Part shown: in pieces, positions 1 through 5,399 of the stretch
Numbering within the stretch: position 1 is the first letter of the stretch
How the letters are laid out: every line of letters starts with the position of its first letter
Source: Acidobacteriaceae bacterium
GTDB lineage: Bacteria; Acidobacteriota; Terriglobia; Terriglobales; Acidobacteriaceae
Assembly (NCBI GenBank): GCA_003140705.1
Contig: PLKU01000367.1
Span: 1 to 5,662 of the forward strand
Length of the DNA stretch: 5,662 bases
Direction of reading: 5' to 3'
Position numbers and translations under genes: made by a program
Notes under the pieces: model-generated
The model's input: the letters and a program-made list of their open reading frames with translations, nothing else
Database searches by the model: none
Told to the model about the DNA's origin: nothing

Positions 1-242
1 TCGGTGCCGGAGTACTTGCCGAAGAGAATCTTGTCTCCCGCCTTCACATCCAGCGGAAAAACCTTGCCTTCGTCATTCGACTTGCCCTTGCCGACAGAGA
101 TGACTTCGCCTTCCTGGGGCTTTTCCTTGGCGCTATCCGGGATGATGATTCCACCACGGACCGTCTCGCCCTCTTCGACGCGGCGGAGGAGGATGCGGTC
201 ATGGAGCGGGGTGAAGGTAGTCGTTACAGATGTTGTTGCCAT
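1..242 (-). CDS. groES: Co-chaperonin GroES (3' end beyond window)
   Basis: This is the first 80 codons of the 10-kDa co-chaperonin, which caps the GroEL cage in the cytoplasm and drives ATP-dependent folding of client proteins. The translation begins [20 protein letters not shown] and contains the family landmarks: [10 protein letters not shown] near residues 12-21, the mobile-loop segment [20 protein letters not shown] around residues 24-43 (including the GGIIIP GroEL-contact hydrophobics), GEVISVGKG around 45-53, and [12 protein letters not shown] at 69-80. The usual length is about 95-100 residues, so roughly 15-20 residues lie outside the window. The ATG at 242 is supported by a strong purine-rich ribosome binding site just upstream and by alignment with the normal GroES N-terminus, with a few extra residues. 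groEL would normally follow, off the left edge. Regulation is by the CIRCE operator and promoter at 388-442. I am very sure of this call. Confidence 0.97.
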   Translation of the reverse strand, partial: MATTSVTTTFTPLHDRILLRRVEEGETVRGGIIIPDSAKEKPQEGEVISVGKGKSNDEGKVFPLDVKAGDKILFGKYSGT

Positions 243-246
243 TTTT

Positions 247-257
247 CCTTCTCCTTC
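247..257 (-). promoter_or_regulatory. groES ribosome binding site
   Basis: Read on the minus strand this is GAAGGAGAAGG, ending four bases before the ATG at 242. It contains a full AAGGAG core and fixes the groES start. Confidence 0.85.
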
Positions 258-387
258 ACGCACGGGCAGGGTTGAACCCAGACCGCGGGACTTGGGTGGT
301 TTTTGAAAGGGAGGCTTCTGATATTGCGGACTGAGGCTCAAAAGATTGGAGCAGCGGACCCGGTCAAGCAGTTCCACCAGTAGAGTT

Positions 388-414
388 TTAGCACTCTAGC
401 CTTCTGACTGCTAA
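388..414 (-). promoter_or_regulatory. CIRCE operator (HrcA binding site)
   Basis: On the minus strand this reads TTAGCAGTC-N9-GAGTGCTAA. The established CIRCE consensus is TTAGCACTC-N9-GAGTGCTAA, so 17 of 18 arm positions match and the spacer is exactly nine bases. One base in the promoter-proximal arm breaks perfect dyad symmetry. It lies immediately downstream of, and shares one base with, the -10 box. HrcA bound here would be expected to block groES transcription until heat shock draws GroEL away from HrcA. The match and location are seen directly; the HrcA regulator itself is not in the window. Confidence 0.93.
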
Positions 415-442
415 CGATAAAGAGGGCGCTCGTCGTTGTCAA
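414..442 (-). promoter_or_regulatory. groES promoter (sigma-70-like)
   Basis: On the minus strand a perfect -35 box TTGACA (442-437) is followed by a 17-base spacer and a -10 box TATCGT (419-414; TATAAT-like, four of six). Transcription would start near 405-408, inside the CIRCE element, giving a leader of about 165 nt before the groES ATG. The combination of housekeeping-type promoter and overlapping CIRCE is the classical arrangement for HrcA-repressed chaperonin operons. Confidence 0.85.
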
Positions 443-1098
443 GAGGTTTCTAGCTAATTTATGAGTGTAGATTGTTCAGGTTTTATGCGCCTTATCAATT
501 CAATCAAAGCGATCCTGCTCGCCGGAGTCCCCCTTCGCATATCAATAAAATAGAATCGAACCGTCCAGAACATGGCCGCAATCGGGCACAGGCGCGGGCT
601 GATTAGGTCAGCATCACGAAGAGATGAATGGGAGTTGCCATCGCGTCGCGCATCGGGCCTGACCTGGGAAGGCAGTCGAAAGCGCGCTGAGTCCTCGATG
701 CTAAGATCGAGCATCAAATTGGCGCCAGCATCAGTATCAGAGGAGCCTGGAAGCAGCCTACGGAGGCCGCCTCACGGTGCTGTAGCTTTCGACCACATTG
801 ATGGCTCGTCGCGTGCAGTTAGGCCCGCATCCTTGTGCGCCGACTGTTGCTCCTGACCGGCAGACCGCAGATGGGCGTTCAACTGATGAAAACTGGGCTC
901 CTTTGCACTTTTTGAGGCAAATTTCCAAGCGGCAACGAAAGACCGTAGCTTGGCGACAACTCCTGAATCTATTGAGTCTGGTTTCGGCATCGGGTCTCTC
1001 GATTCCCTGCCCCAGTGGCTGCCGGGCCGGGTCGGGCCATGGTGGAGTATGCGGAGGTCCTTGCACGTCAATGACTACCATCGGAAGCGCTTGACCTG
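443..1098. other. Stretch without a recognisable gene
   Basis: About 650 bases between the groES promoter and the alpA region hold no ORF I recognise. Short minus-strand frames exist at 454-717, 758-1102 and 772-1071, but their translations show no family motif, no good ribosome binding site and mutually overlapping frames. The frame at 758-1102 begins with an ATG that overlaps the preceding stop as ATGA, which is the only hint of coding. A small perfect inverted repeat, GATGCT-N7-AGCATC, lies at 697-715 without a T-run. The stretch may be decayed interior of the integrated element whose end lies near 2047; that is inference. Confidence 0.5.
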
Positions 1099-1281
1099 TC
1101 ATGCGCGCGGCGCTTGGCCCGAGACGCTGCCCGTCTCAGGATCAACTGGATTCTTGGCACTGCGAAGTCCAAGGAGCACCAAAATCAGATGGAGTGGGAT
1201 CCAGATCGTTTCGATGGGAATTCTTGGCGAAGTGTAGATGTAGTGCCGGCGCCGGTTGCGGCGTTGGAACCACGATATCAA
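1099..1281 (-). CDS. Doubtful small ORF overlapping the end of alpA
   Basis: A 60-codon frame starts with TTG, overlapping the alpA stop as TTGA. I recognise no family. The N-terminus is very basic (QRRNRRR near residues 6-12). It is followed by a hydrophobic stretch around IPLHLILVLLG (residues 29-39) that is short for a membrane helix. Its own stop overlaps an ATG as ATGA, so the overlaps could reflect translational coupling in an operon with alpA. Against it are the rare TTG start, the short length and the absence of homologs I know. It could equally be chance. Confidence 0.22.
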   Translation of the reverse strand: MISWFQRRNRRRHYIYTSPRIPIETIWIPLHLILVLLGLRSAKNPVDPETGSVSGQAPRA

Positions 1282-1778
1282 CGCCTTTTCTTCTGATCGG
1301 AGCCACTATTCGGCAGTTCGACCTTCATGATGCACTGCCAGAACTCGCCTGTTTCAGAATCATAACGGAGCTTCGGTGCAAATGCCTGCATTTGAAACGC
1401 TGTTCCCCCCGTCAATTTTTTGATCAACTGCGCATTCGATTCTGCTCGCTGATCCGTCTTCGGCGCTTGCAGTTGATCGGGTGGAAAAACATGCTGAGTC
1501 GCGGTTGGGAGCGACCTCATTGGAATTGTGGCCTCATTCCAGGTGGACTTGTGAGCCCGAAGAGCCGCACGGTCACGTATCCAACCTTCCACTTCCGCCT
1601 CGATCCAAGCGACCCCGCCAGCGGATTTCCGCACTGGCTCAGGGAATGTGCCGGCTTTGATGAGGTTGTACATTGTCGATTTTTTCAAACCTGTCCTGCG
1701 CAGCACCTCGGCCCGGCCGATCAGGACGGTGGGCGCGGTCTGTTCCAGAATGGAGCTGCCGTTTATCATTAATGGCAT
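1278..1778 (-). CDS. AlpA-family regulator with long C-terminal extension
   Basis: This 166-residue protein carries an AlpA/excisionase-type winged helix-turn-helix at about residues 19-70: LIGRAEVLRRTGLKKSTMYN, then LIKAGTFPEPV, then GGVAWIEAEVEGWIRDR. This is the standard AlpA order: a recognition-helix block with S-x-x-Y, the G-x-FP-x-P-V turn, and the W-x-x-x-E-V-x-x-W-I-x-x-R end. AlpA proteins sit on P4-like prophages and integrative elements, where they regulate integrase expression or act as excision factors. They are usually about 60-90 residues, so roughly 95 residues after the domain are extra. The tail has a basic, low-complexity first part, then a compact segment (PKLRYDSETGEFWQCIMKVE) and a lysine/arginine-rich end. 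The ATG at 1778 lacks a clear ribosome binding site; M4 is an alternative. The nearby tRNA fragment supports a mobile-element origin. The family call is firm; function on this element is inferred. Confidence 0.85.
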   Translation of the reverse strand: MPLMINGSSILEQTAPTVLIGRAEVLRRTGLKKSTMYNLIKAGTFPEPVRKSAGGVAWIEAEVEGWIRDRAALRAHKSTWNEATIPMRSLPTATQHVFPPDQLQAPKTDQRAESNAQLIKKLTGGTAFQMQAFAPKLRYDSETGEFWQCIMKVELPNSGSDQKKRR

Positions 1779-1795
1779 CGTATGAATAAAAAAAT

Positions 1796-1816
1796 CGAGT
1801 GGCTAGATGTAACTCG
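1796..1816. promoter_or_regulatory. Short inverted repeat upstream of alpA
   Basis: CGAGT-N11-ACTCG lies 18-38 bases upstream of the alpA ATG, where an operator could sit. The arms are only five bases, so this may be chance. No convincing -35/-10 pair was found alongside it. Confidence 0.2.
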
Positions 1817-1820
1817 GAAC

Positions 1821-1838
1821 TATTTTGGGTATTTTTAA
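1821..1838 (+). repeat. Tandem TATTTT motif, candidate integrase arm site
   Basis: TATTTTGGG followed directly by TATTTTTAA gives two similar nine-base units. The core GGGTATTTT recurs at 1968-1976. P4-type tyrosine integrases often have tandem GGTATTTT-like arm sites beside their attachment sites (remembered, not looked up). The position between alpA and the tRNA fragment suits that role. It is an inference from motif and position. Confidence 0.4.
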
Positions 1839-1842
1839 GTTG

Positions 1843-1873
1843 AGGCCCTTTTTTAATGAATATGAAGGGGCCT
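1843..1873. repeat. Imperfect hairpin in element end
   Basis: AGGCCC (1843-1848) pairs with GGGCCT (1868-1873), and two more pairs can form across a bulged G. The loop is AT-rich. There is no T-run after the stem on either strand, so it is not a standard terminator. It lies between the two candidate arm sites and may be part of the recombination region or a regulatory hairpin for alpA. Confidence 0.3.
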
Positions 1874-1957
1874 GGCGCATTAGGCTTGCAAAGATCGAAC
1901 CCGCTCTTCGAATCTCATGTGGGCGCGGAACGTCGAGGCGAGCCTGCCGCATTGCAT

Positions 1958-1979
1958 GTATTTTTTAGGGTATTTTGAG
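1958..1979 (+). repeat. Tandem GTATTTT motif, candidate integrase arm site
   Basis: GTATTTT occurs at 1958-1964 and again at 1970-1976, a 12-base period, separated by TTAGG. It shares GGGTATTTT with 1827-1835 and lies about 48 bases from the tRNA fragment. This resembles the paired arm-type sites of P4-like integrative elements. The repeat is seen directly; binding by an integrase is inferred, and no integrase gene is in the window. Confidence 0.42.
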
Positions 1980-2003
1980 ATTTTGATCTGAGTCAATCGA
2001 TTT

Positions 2004-2051
2004 ACTATGGAGTTGTTGTGCCCGTTCGAATCCCTCCCTCTCCTCCATAGT
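2004..2051. repeat. 9-bp inverted repeat bracketing the tRNA fragment
   Basis: ACTATGGAG at 2004-2012 is the exact reverse complement of CTCCATAGT at 2043-2051. The right arm overlaps the CCA end of the tRNA fragment. The intervening 30 bases include the T-loop sequence. This could be the dyad at which the recombinase acts, or a hairpin. No T-run follows, so a terminator is unlikely. Confidence 0.5.
2024..2047 (+). pseudogene. 3' fragment of a tRNA gene, probable attachment site
   Basis: The fragment reads in exact tRNA geometry: G53, a seven-base T-loop TTCGAAT (2025-2031), a five-base 3' T-stem CCCTC (2032-2036), a seven-base 3' acceptor strand CCTCTCC (2037-2043), one discriminator base T, and CCA (2045-2047). 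The matching 5' T-stem, anticodon arm and D-arm are absent upstream, so it cannot be a complete tRNA. Integrative elements that enter the 3' end of a tRNA gene leave exactly such a displaced copy at their far end. The element should then lie to the left, where the AlpA regulator is. The acceptor strand would pair with GGAGAGG, typical of serine tRNAs, but a T discriminator is unusual for serine, so identity is left open. Confidence 0.72.
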
Positions 2052-2114
2052 TAAGCCGTTTATGTTGTTTAACTTGAATTGATGAGAGACACCGTGTTTC
2101 GGCCCAGCAGATTT

Positions 2115-2138
2115 CTCATCTCATCTCATCTCATCTCA
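2115..2138 (+). repeat. CTCAT pentanucleotide tandem repeat
   Basis: Four perfect CTCAT units plus four further bases of a fifth make a 24-base microsatellite. It overlaps the stop codon of the doubtful minus-strand ORF at 2131-2385. Because the stop is formed in the unit nearest that ORF, gain or loss of distal units would not change its reading frame. Slippage would only alter spacing. Confidence 0.9.
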
Positions 2139-2385
2139 CAGGAGATGCCTGGTCATCTACCTCTTCAGCTCCCGCCGGACGCTTCATCGTGATCCTGCGC
2201 CGCTCCATCCAACCCTCAAACCGGCAGACCATGCCTATCACCGCATCTTCCTTGAACCTCTGCACCCAATCAAACCCATTAAAAGTGCATAGCCCTCTAC
2301 GGGGGCGGCGGATCGCCGCGTCTATACATGGAAGTCCTTCCCGGATTAGCGCCCTGTCCAATTGATTTATCGACCTTGCGGACAT
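2131..2385 (-). CDS. Doubtful hypothetical ORF, 84 codons
   Basis: This ATG-started frame encodes an arginine-rich protein of 84 residues. I do not recognise it. A short run, NGFDWVQRF near residues 36-44, faintly recalls the NG-x-DW-x-x-RF motif of ATP-dependent DNA ligases, but nothing before or after fits a ligase. There is no ribosome binding site before the ATG. The codon choice is not distinctive, and the stop falls inside the CTCAT repeat. It stands alone between the tRNA fragment and the next gene on the same strand. It may be a decayed gene remnant or chance. Confidence 0.25.
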   Translation of the reverse strand: MSARSINQLDRALIREGLPCIDAAIRRPRRGLCTFNGFDWVQRFKEDAVIGMVCRFEGWMERRRITMKRPAGAEEVDDQASPVR

Positions 2386-2584
2386 CTGTTATAGCGGTGG
2401 CGGCCGCTCTTCGGCTGACGGCTATTTTCCGTGAGTGCCTTTTGACCGTTCAATTGTTAAAGCGAAGATTCGAGGAATAGCGAAGGATCATTGGCCGAGA
2501 ACATTGTGACTGGTTTAATTGGCGAGTTCCGGCTTTTGGGTTTTTCTATTCCATGCGACTTGGAGGAATCCGTTCAGGAATGAT

Positions 2585-3592
2585 TCAAAACCGGAATCCT
2601 GGCTTGAGTTCGCAGCGATAGACGGTGGTCTTCTCATCCTCGCCGTTGGTGCTTGCCGTGCAGGTAGCCCAGCTTAAGAAGAGCGCCGGCCCAAGCGGAA
2701 AGAACATGTGGGTGCCGCCGACCTCGGCTTCGAGGCTTACACCCTCCTCGGTTGGCGGCAGGGTAAAGCTAAGCGCTCGCCCAAATACGACAGGATAAGA
2801 CTCACGCACATTGGAACTGATTGCGGTATGAAGGACTTCAGCTTCCAGCAAGAATGTGGCGGTGTCTGACCAATTTAAGGCGGAGACGCTGATGTTGCGG
2901 CCACCGTTCACGAAGCCGCTGGAATCAATTCGAGTAAAGGGGCATGGTCCTGCAATGCACGAAGCTCTAACGTTTGTGAATTCATTGCCGGCGCCTGCGT
3001 CCAGCGATTCGGAGTTGGCCGAGGCCTTCCAACTTCCATCCGGGGAGCAGGGGGAGCCGCGGACGCAGGGGACATTCGCTAGATTGACAACTTGAAAGGT
3101 CTTGACCGCACTGCCAATATTTACTTCCGTGGGGGAGTTAACCGTGTATCTCACCCTGATGTTTGACACAATGATCGGAGGTTTGCCCAGATCTGCGCCC
3201 GATTGTTCACGTGTAGGCGCCATCCTGACGACCCAAAGTTGTTTGGCCGACAGTCGGAGACTGGATTGCAGTTTAATATCGACCGGTTCGTAGTCCGGAT
3301 GTCGAAAACTCAGAGTCACGGTCTGTCCCGGCCAAACGCCGCCCTTAAACAGGAGGTCGAAATACCCCGAAGCATTCGACTGTGTGGTAGCGCTCGTTGC
3401 GCCATCCGATGCCGTTACCGCAACGTCGGCGATCGGCAATTCCTTTCGGGTATCGTCGTCACGAACGATCACTGCGCCCTTGATTCTCGTTGTTCCGGCG
3501 CTCCAGCGATGCATACGAACTGCGAGCGTAATCGCCATTGTGCTCGCAACGACTGCGATGATCGCCCAGACAAGCACCTTTCTCCGCCTCAC
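2585..3592 (-). CDS. Membrane-anchored protein with carboxypeptidase-regulatory-like domain
   Basis: This 335-residue protein starts with a basic MRRRK and one hydrophobic segment at about residues 7-25, so it is probably tethered in the inner membrane with the rest outside the cytoplasm. Residues about 36-108 form a carboxypeptidase regulatory-like beta-sandwich (IKGAVIVRDDDTRKELPIAD, then the SGYFDLLF turn, then TVTLSFRHPDYEPVDI). The C-terminal two thirds are beta-rich with six cysteines (C176, C182, C212, C217, C311, C327), notably VPCVRGSPC and SCIAGPC, which could form disulfides outside the cytoplasm. No catalytic motif is visible. Similar proteins occur in Acidobacteriota as uncharacterised carboxypeptidase-regulatory-like proteins (from memory). 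The start is GTG, with only a weak, distant GGGAG upstream; no in-frame alternative lies upstream before a stop. It is transcribed divergently from the glycoamylase-like gene, and a shared role is inference. Confidence 0.85.
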   Translation of the reverse strand: MRRRKVLVWAIIAVVASTMAITLAVRMHRWSAGTTRIKGAVIVRDDDTRKELPIADVAVTASDGATSATTQSNASGYFDLLFKGGVWPGQTVTLSFRHPDYEPVDIKLQSSLRLSAKQLWVVRMAPTREQSGADLGKPPIIVSNIRVRYTVNSPTEVNIGSAVKTFQVVNLANVPCVRGSPCSPDGSWKASANSESLDAGAGNEFTNVRASCIAGPCPFTRIDSSGFVNGGRNISVSALNWSDTATFLLEAEVLHTAISSNVRESYPVVFGRALSFTLPPTEEGVSLEAEVGGTHMFFPLGPALFLSWATCTASTNGEDEKTTVYRCELKPGFRF

Positions 3593-3681
3593 TTCAGTTC
3601 CACAAGTGTCACTCCCTGTAAATCAGTTTGATGCATCTTCGGCTCAATTTGCCGTCCCGTGCTCGCTCCTCTCCATCTCAT
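3589..3681 (-). CDS. Possible 30-codon leader ORF before the anchored protein
   Basis: A short frame starts with ATG at 3681 and ends with a TGA that overlaps the GTG start of the 335-residue protein as GTGA. It ends GVTLVELK. The main gene's GTG has no good ribosome binding site of its own, so translation through this short frame and reinitiation at the overlap is possible. The leader also lacks a well-spaced ribosome binding site, and it contains the GGCTCAA operator candidate. It could be chance. Confidence 0.2.
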   Translation of the reverse strand: MRWRGASTGRQIEPKMHQTDLQGVTLVELK

Positions 3682-3721
3682 CCTGCATCCAACTCATTAG
3701 CATCTTGAGCCTGTTTGAGCC
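3641..3721. promoter_or_regulatory. Three TTGAGCC repeats in divergent intergenic region
   Basis: TTGAGCC occurs at 3705-3711 and 3715-3721 on the plus strand, ten bases apart (one helical turn). It occurs again in inverted form (GGCTCAA) at 3641-3647. Three copies of one 7-mer within 81 bases between two divergent genes suggest binding sites for a shared regulator. No clear -35/-10 pair was identified. If the direct pair is an operator, the hydrolase start at 3806 is more natural than the GTG at 3731. Confidence 0.45.
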
Positions 3722-3805
3722 AGGGAGCGTGTGCACTGTCAAGATGAGCATGCGGGGAAGACAAATGCAAGCGGGGAGATCGATGGGCTGCTTCGAGTGT
3801 GCAAA

Positions 3806-5215
3806 ATGATACTGCCGCCGAGTCACAGAATCGAACACCGTGGAGACGGTGCAAGAACACGCCGCAATTTGCTGCGCCAGATGGCCTGCATCTCTATGTC
3901 TCTGCCGCTTGCACATGCGAACGCTCTGCCATTTCTTGCCGAGGTCGTGGCACAATCTAACAGGACGCCGACGCATATTCATCCCGCCGCCCCCCCCGCA
4001 CCGACCTCTTTGTCGGCCCAGGACGAGCAATTCCTAAATGGACTAGAGCACAGCAACTTCCTCTATTTTTGGGAGCAGGCCAATCCGCAAACTGGATTGG
4101 TCCGGGACCGCTGCAACGTTCGCACCAAGGAAACCAGCATCGTATCGAGCGTTGCATCTACCGGTTTTGGCTTGACCGCAATCTGTATCGGAGAAAAGCG
4201 GGGATTTGTAAGCCACTCTGATGCGCGCTCGCGTGTGACCGCTTCGCTATCGTTCTTTTGGAGCAAGTTGCCTACGCATCGTGGATTCTTCTATCACTTT
4301 GCAAATATCAATTCAGGTGAGAGGGTTTGGGATTCGGAAGTCTCCTCTGTCGATACAGCTATATTGCTCTGCGGCATTCTGACCTGTTGCCAGCATTTTC
4401 AGGATGACACGATCACCAAGTTGGCACACGCAATCTTTGACCGGGTGGACTGGACGTGGTTGTCTGAGGACACGAGCTTACTGCCCCAGGGGTGGACGCC
4501 TGAGCTTGGATTCCTGCCTTCCAAGTGGGACTTCTACAGCGAATTGATGATGATGTATCTATTGGGGTTGGGGTCCTCATCGCACCCCCTCAACATCGAG
4601 GCATGGTCTTCCTGGAAACGGGCCGTCTTTGAATATGATGGATTGCGCTACGTGGGTTCATTTGCGCCGCTGTTTGTGCACCAGTATTCGCAGGCATGGT
4701 TCGACTTCCGCCACAAGAAGGACCGCTATGCGGACTACTTCGAGAACTCAGTAATCGCCACCGATGTGCATCGTCGGTTCTGTCTGGAACTGAATGAACA
4801 ATTTTACGACTACAGTAACGCACTCTGGGGCATCACCGCCTCGGACTCAAGTAAAGGCTATGTAATCTGGGGCGGGCCTCCTGCCATGGGGCCCATCGAC
4901 GGGACTGTCGTCCCAGCCGCCACGGGCGGCTCATTGCCGTTCCTTCCGGACGCAACCATGCGGGTATTGAGAACCATTCATGACCACTACCCGAAGGCAT
5001 GGTGCCGCTATGGCTTTGTGGACGCTTTCAATCCATTGGAGGACTGGTACGACACAGACGTGATCGGCATTGACACCGGAATTACGATGCTGATGGCAGA
5101 AAATGCGCGCACCGGGTTTGTGTGGGACACTTTCATGAAGAACCCCGAGGCGAAACGTGGAATGGAGATCGCAGGTTTCAAGGCCTACAACCCCATTGTC
5201 TCCAAGAGTCGATAA
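3806..5215 (+). CDS. Tat-exported glycoamylase-domain glycoside hydrolase (GH144-like)
   Basis: The product is 469 residues from the ATG at 3806. A twin-arginine signal, RTRRNLLRQ at about residues 17-25, precedes a modest hydrophobic stretch ending near AHA or VVA, then a proline/alanine linker. The catalytic region runs from about residue 75 to the end with the glycoamylase-like signature blocks in order: FLYFWEQANPQTGLVRDR, ASTGFGLTA, SFFWSKL with GFFYHF, the acidic WDSEVSSVDTA, VDWTWL, GWTPELGFL, FAPLFVHQYSQAWFDFR, NALWGITASD, DGTVVPAATGGSLPF, YGFVDAFNP and DTDVIGIDTG, ending TGFVWDTFMKNPEAKRGMEI. Characterised GH144 members hydrolyse beta-1,2-glucan; many relatives are called glucoamylase without proof, so substrate is unproved. 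An in-frame GTG at 3731 would add 25 residues ahead of the Tat motif; neither start has a good ribosome binding site. The family assignment is firm, export likely, specificity inferred. Confidence 0.92.
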   Translation: MILPPSHRIEHRGDGARTRRNLLRQMACISMSLPLAHANALPFLAEVVAQSNRTPTHIHPAAPPAPTSLSAQDEQFLNGLEHSNFLYFWEQANPQTGLVRDRCNVRTKETSIVSSVASTGFGLTAICIGEKRGFVSHSDARSRVTASLSFFWSKLPTHRGFFYHFANINSGERVWDSEVSSVDTAILLCGILTCCQHFQDDTITKLAHAIFDRVDWTWLSEDTSLLPQGWTPELGFLPSKWDFYSELMMMYLLGLGSSSHPLNIEAWSSWKRAVFEYDGLRYVGSFAPLFVHQYSQAWFDFRHKKDRYADYFENSVIATDVHRRFCLELNEQFYDYSNALWGITASDSSKGYVIWGGPPAMGPIDGTVVPAATGGSLPFLPDATMRVLRTIHDHYPKAWCRYGFVDAFNPLEDWYDTDVIGIDTGITMLMAENARTGFVWDTFMKNPEAKRGMEIAGFKAYNPIVSKSR

Positions 5216-5228
5216 GTGGTGACGAGAC

Positions 5229-5242
5229 GGTCAATTTTGACC
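5229..5242. promoter_or_regulatory. 14-bp palindrome after the hydrolase gene
   Basis: GGTCAA-TT-TTGACC is a perfect dyad with a two-base centre, 14 bases after the hydrolase stop. The loop is too short for a terminator hairpin and no T-run follows. It could be an operator for the downstream ABC gene, about 155 bases away, or chance. The rest of 5216-5399 shows no clear promoter or terminator; a TTGAGCG at 5312-5318 matches the upstream 7-mer in six of seven bases. Confidence 0.3.
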
Positions 5243-5399
5243 AGCGAGCAAGCCACACTACGTGGACAAATAGGGAGTTAAACCTAACTTCCAGTGTACG
5301 AATAATAAAAGTTGAGCGGGACACCCGGGACCCTTGATTTGCAATTCAGGCCTTGTCACTTTCTGAAACCAAAGTTCTTGGATGAACGCTGAGAGGTGC

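Noticed and set aside
4..306. Plus-strand open frame opposite groES
   Set aside because: It is the antisense shadow of groES, whose protein sequence is unmistakable on the minus strand.
697..715. GATGCT-N7-AGCATC hairpin as a terminator
   Set aside because: Only six pairs and no following T-run on either strand, with no gene ending beside it.
454..717. Minus-strand open frame of 87 codons next to the groES promoter
   Set aside because: No ribosome binding site and no recognisable motif; the Arg-rich translation is typical of a random frame.
1101..1772. Long plus-strand open frame of 223 codons
   Set aside because: It lies antisense to the AlpA gene, whose domain is clearly conserved on the other strand. 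Its translation is rich in Cys, Arg and Phe and matches no family.
1886..1915. GATCGAACCCGC and TTCGAATCTC tRNA-like strings
   Set aside because: They lack T-stem pairing and acceptor geometry in the right register, unlike the fragment at 2024-2047, so they are probably chance.
2254..2280. NGFDWVQRF resembling the ATP-dependent DNA ligase NG-x-DW-x-x-RF motif
   Set aside because: Only about nine residues match. The neighbouring sequence has no KxDG lysine motif or other ligase features in any frame I checked, so a ligase remnant is not supported.
3644..4030. Minus-strand open frame of 128 codons
   Set aside because: It overlaps the divergent promoter region and the signal peptide of the hydrolase in antisense. 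Its composition (poly-Gly, many Arg and Cys) is that of a shadow frame.
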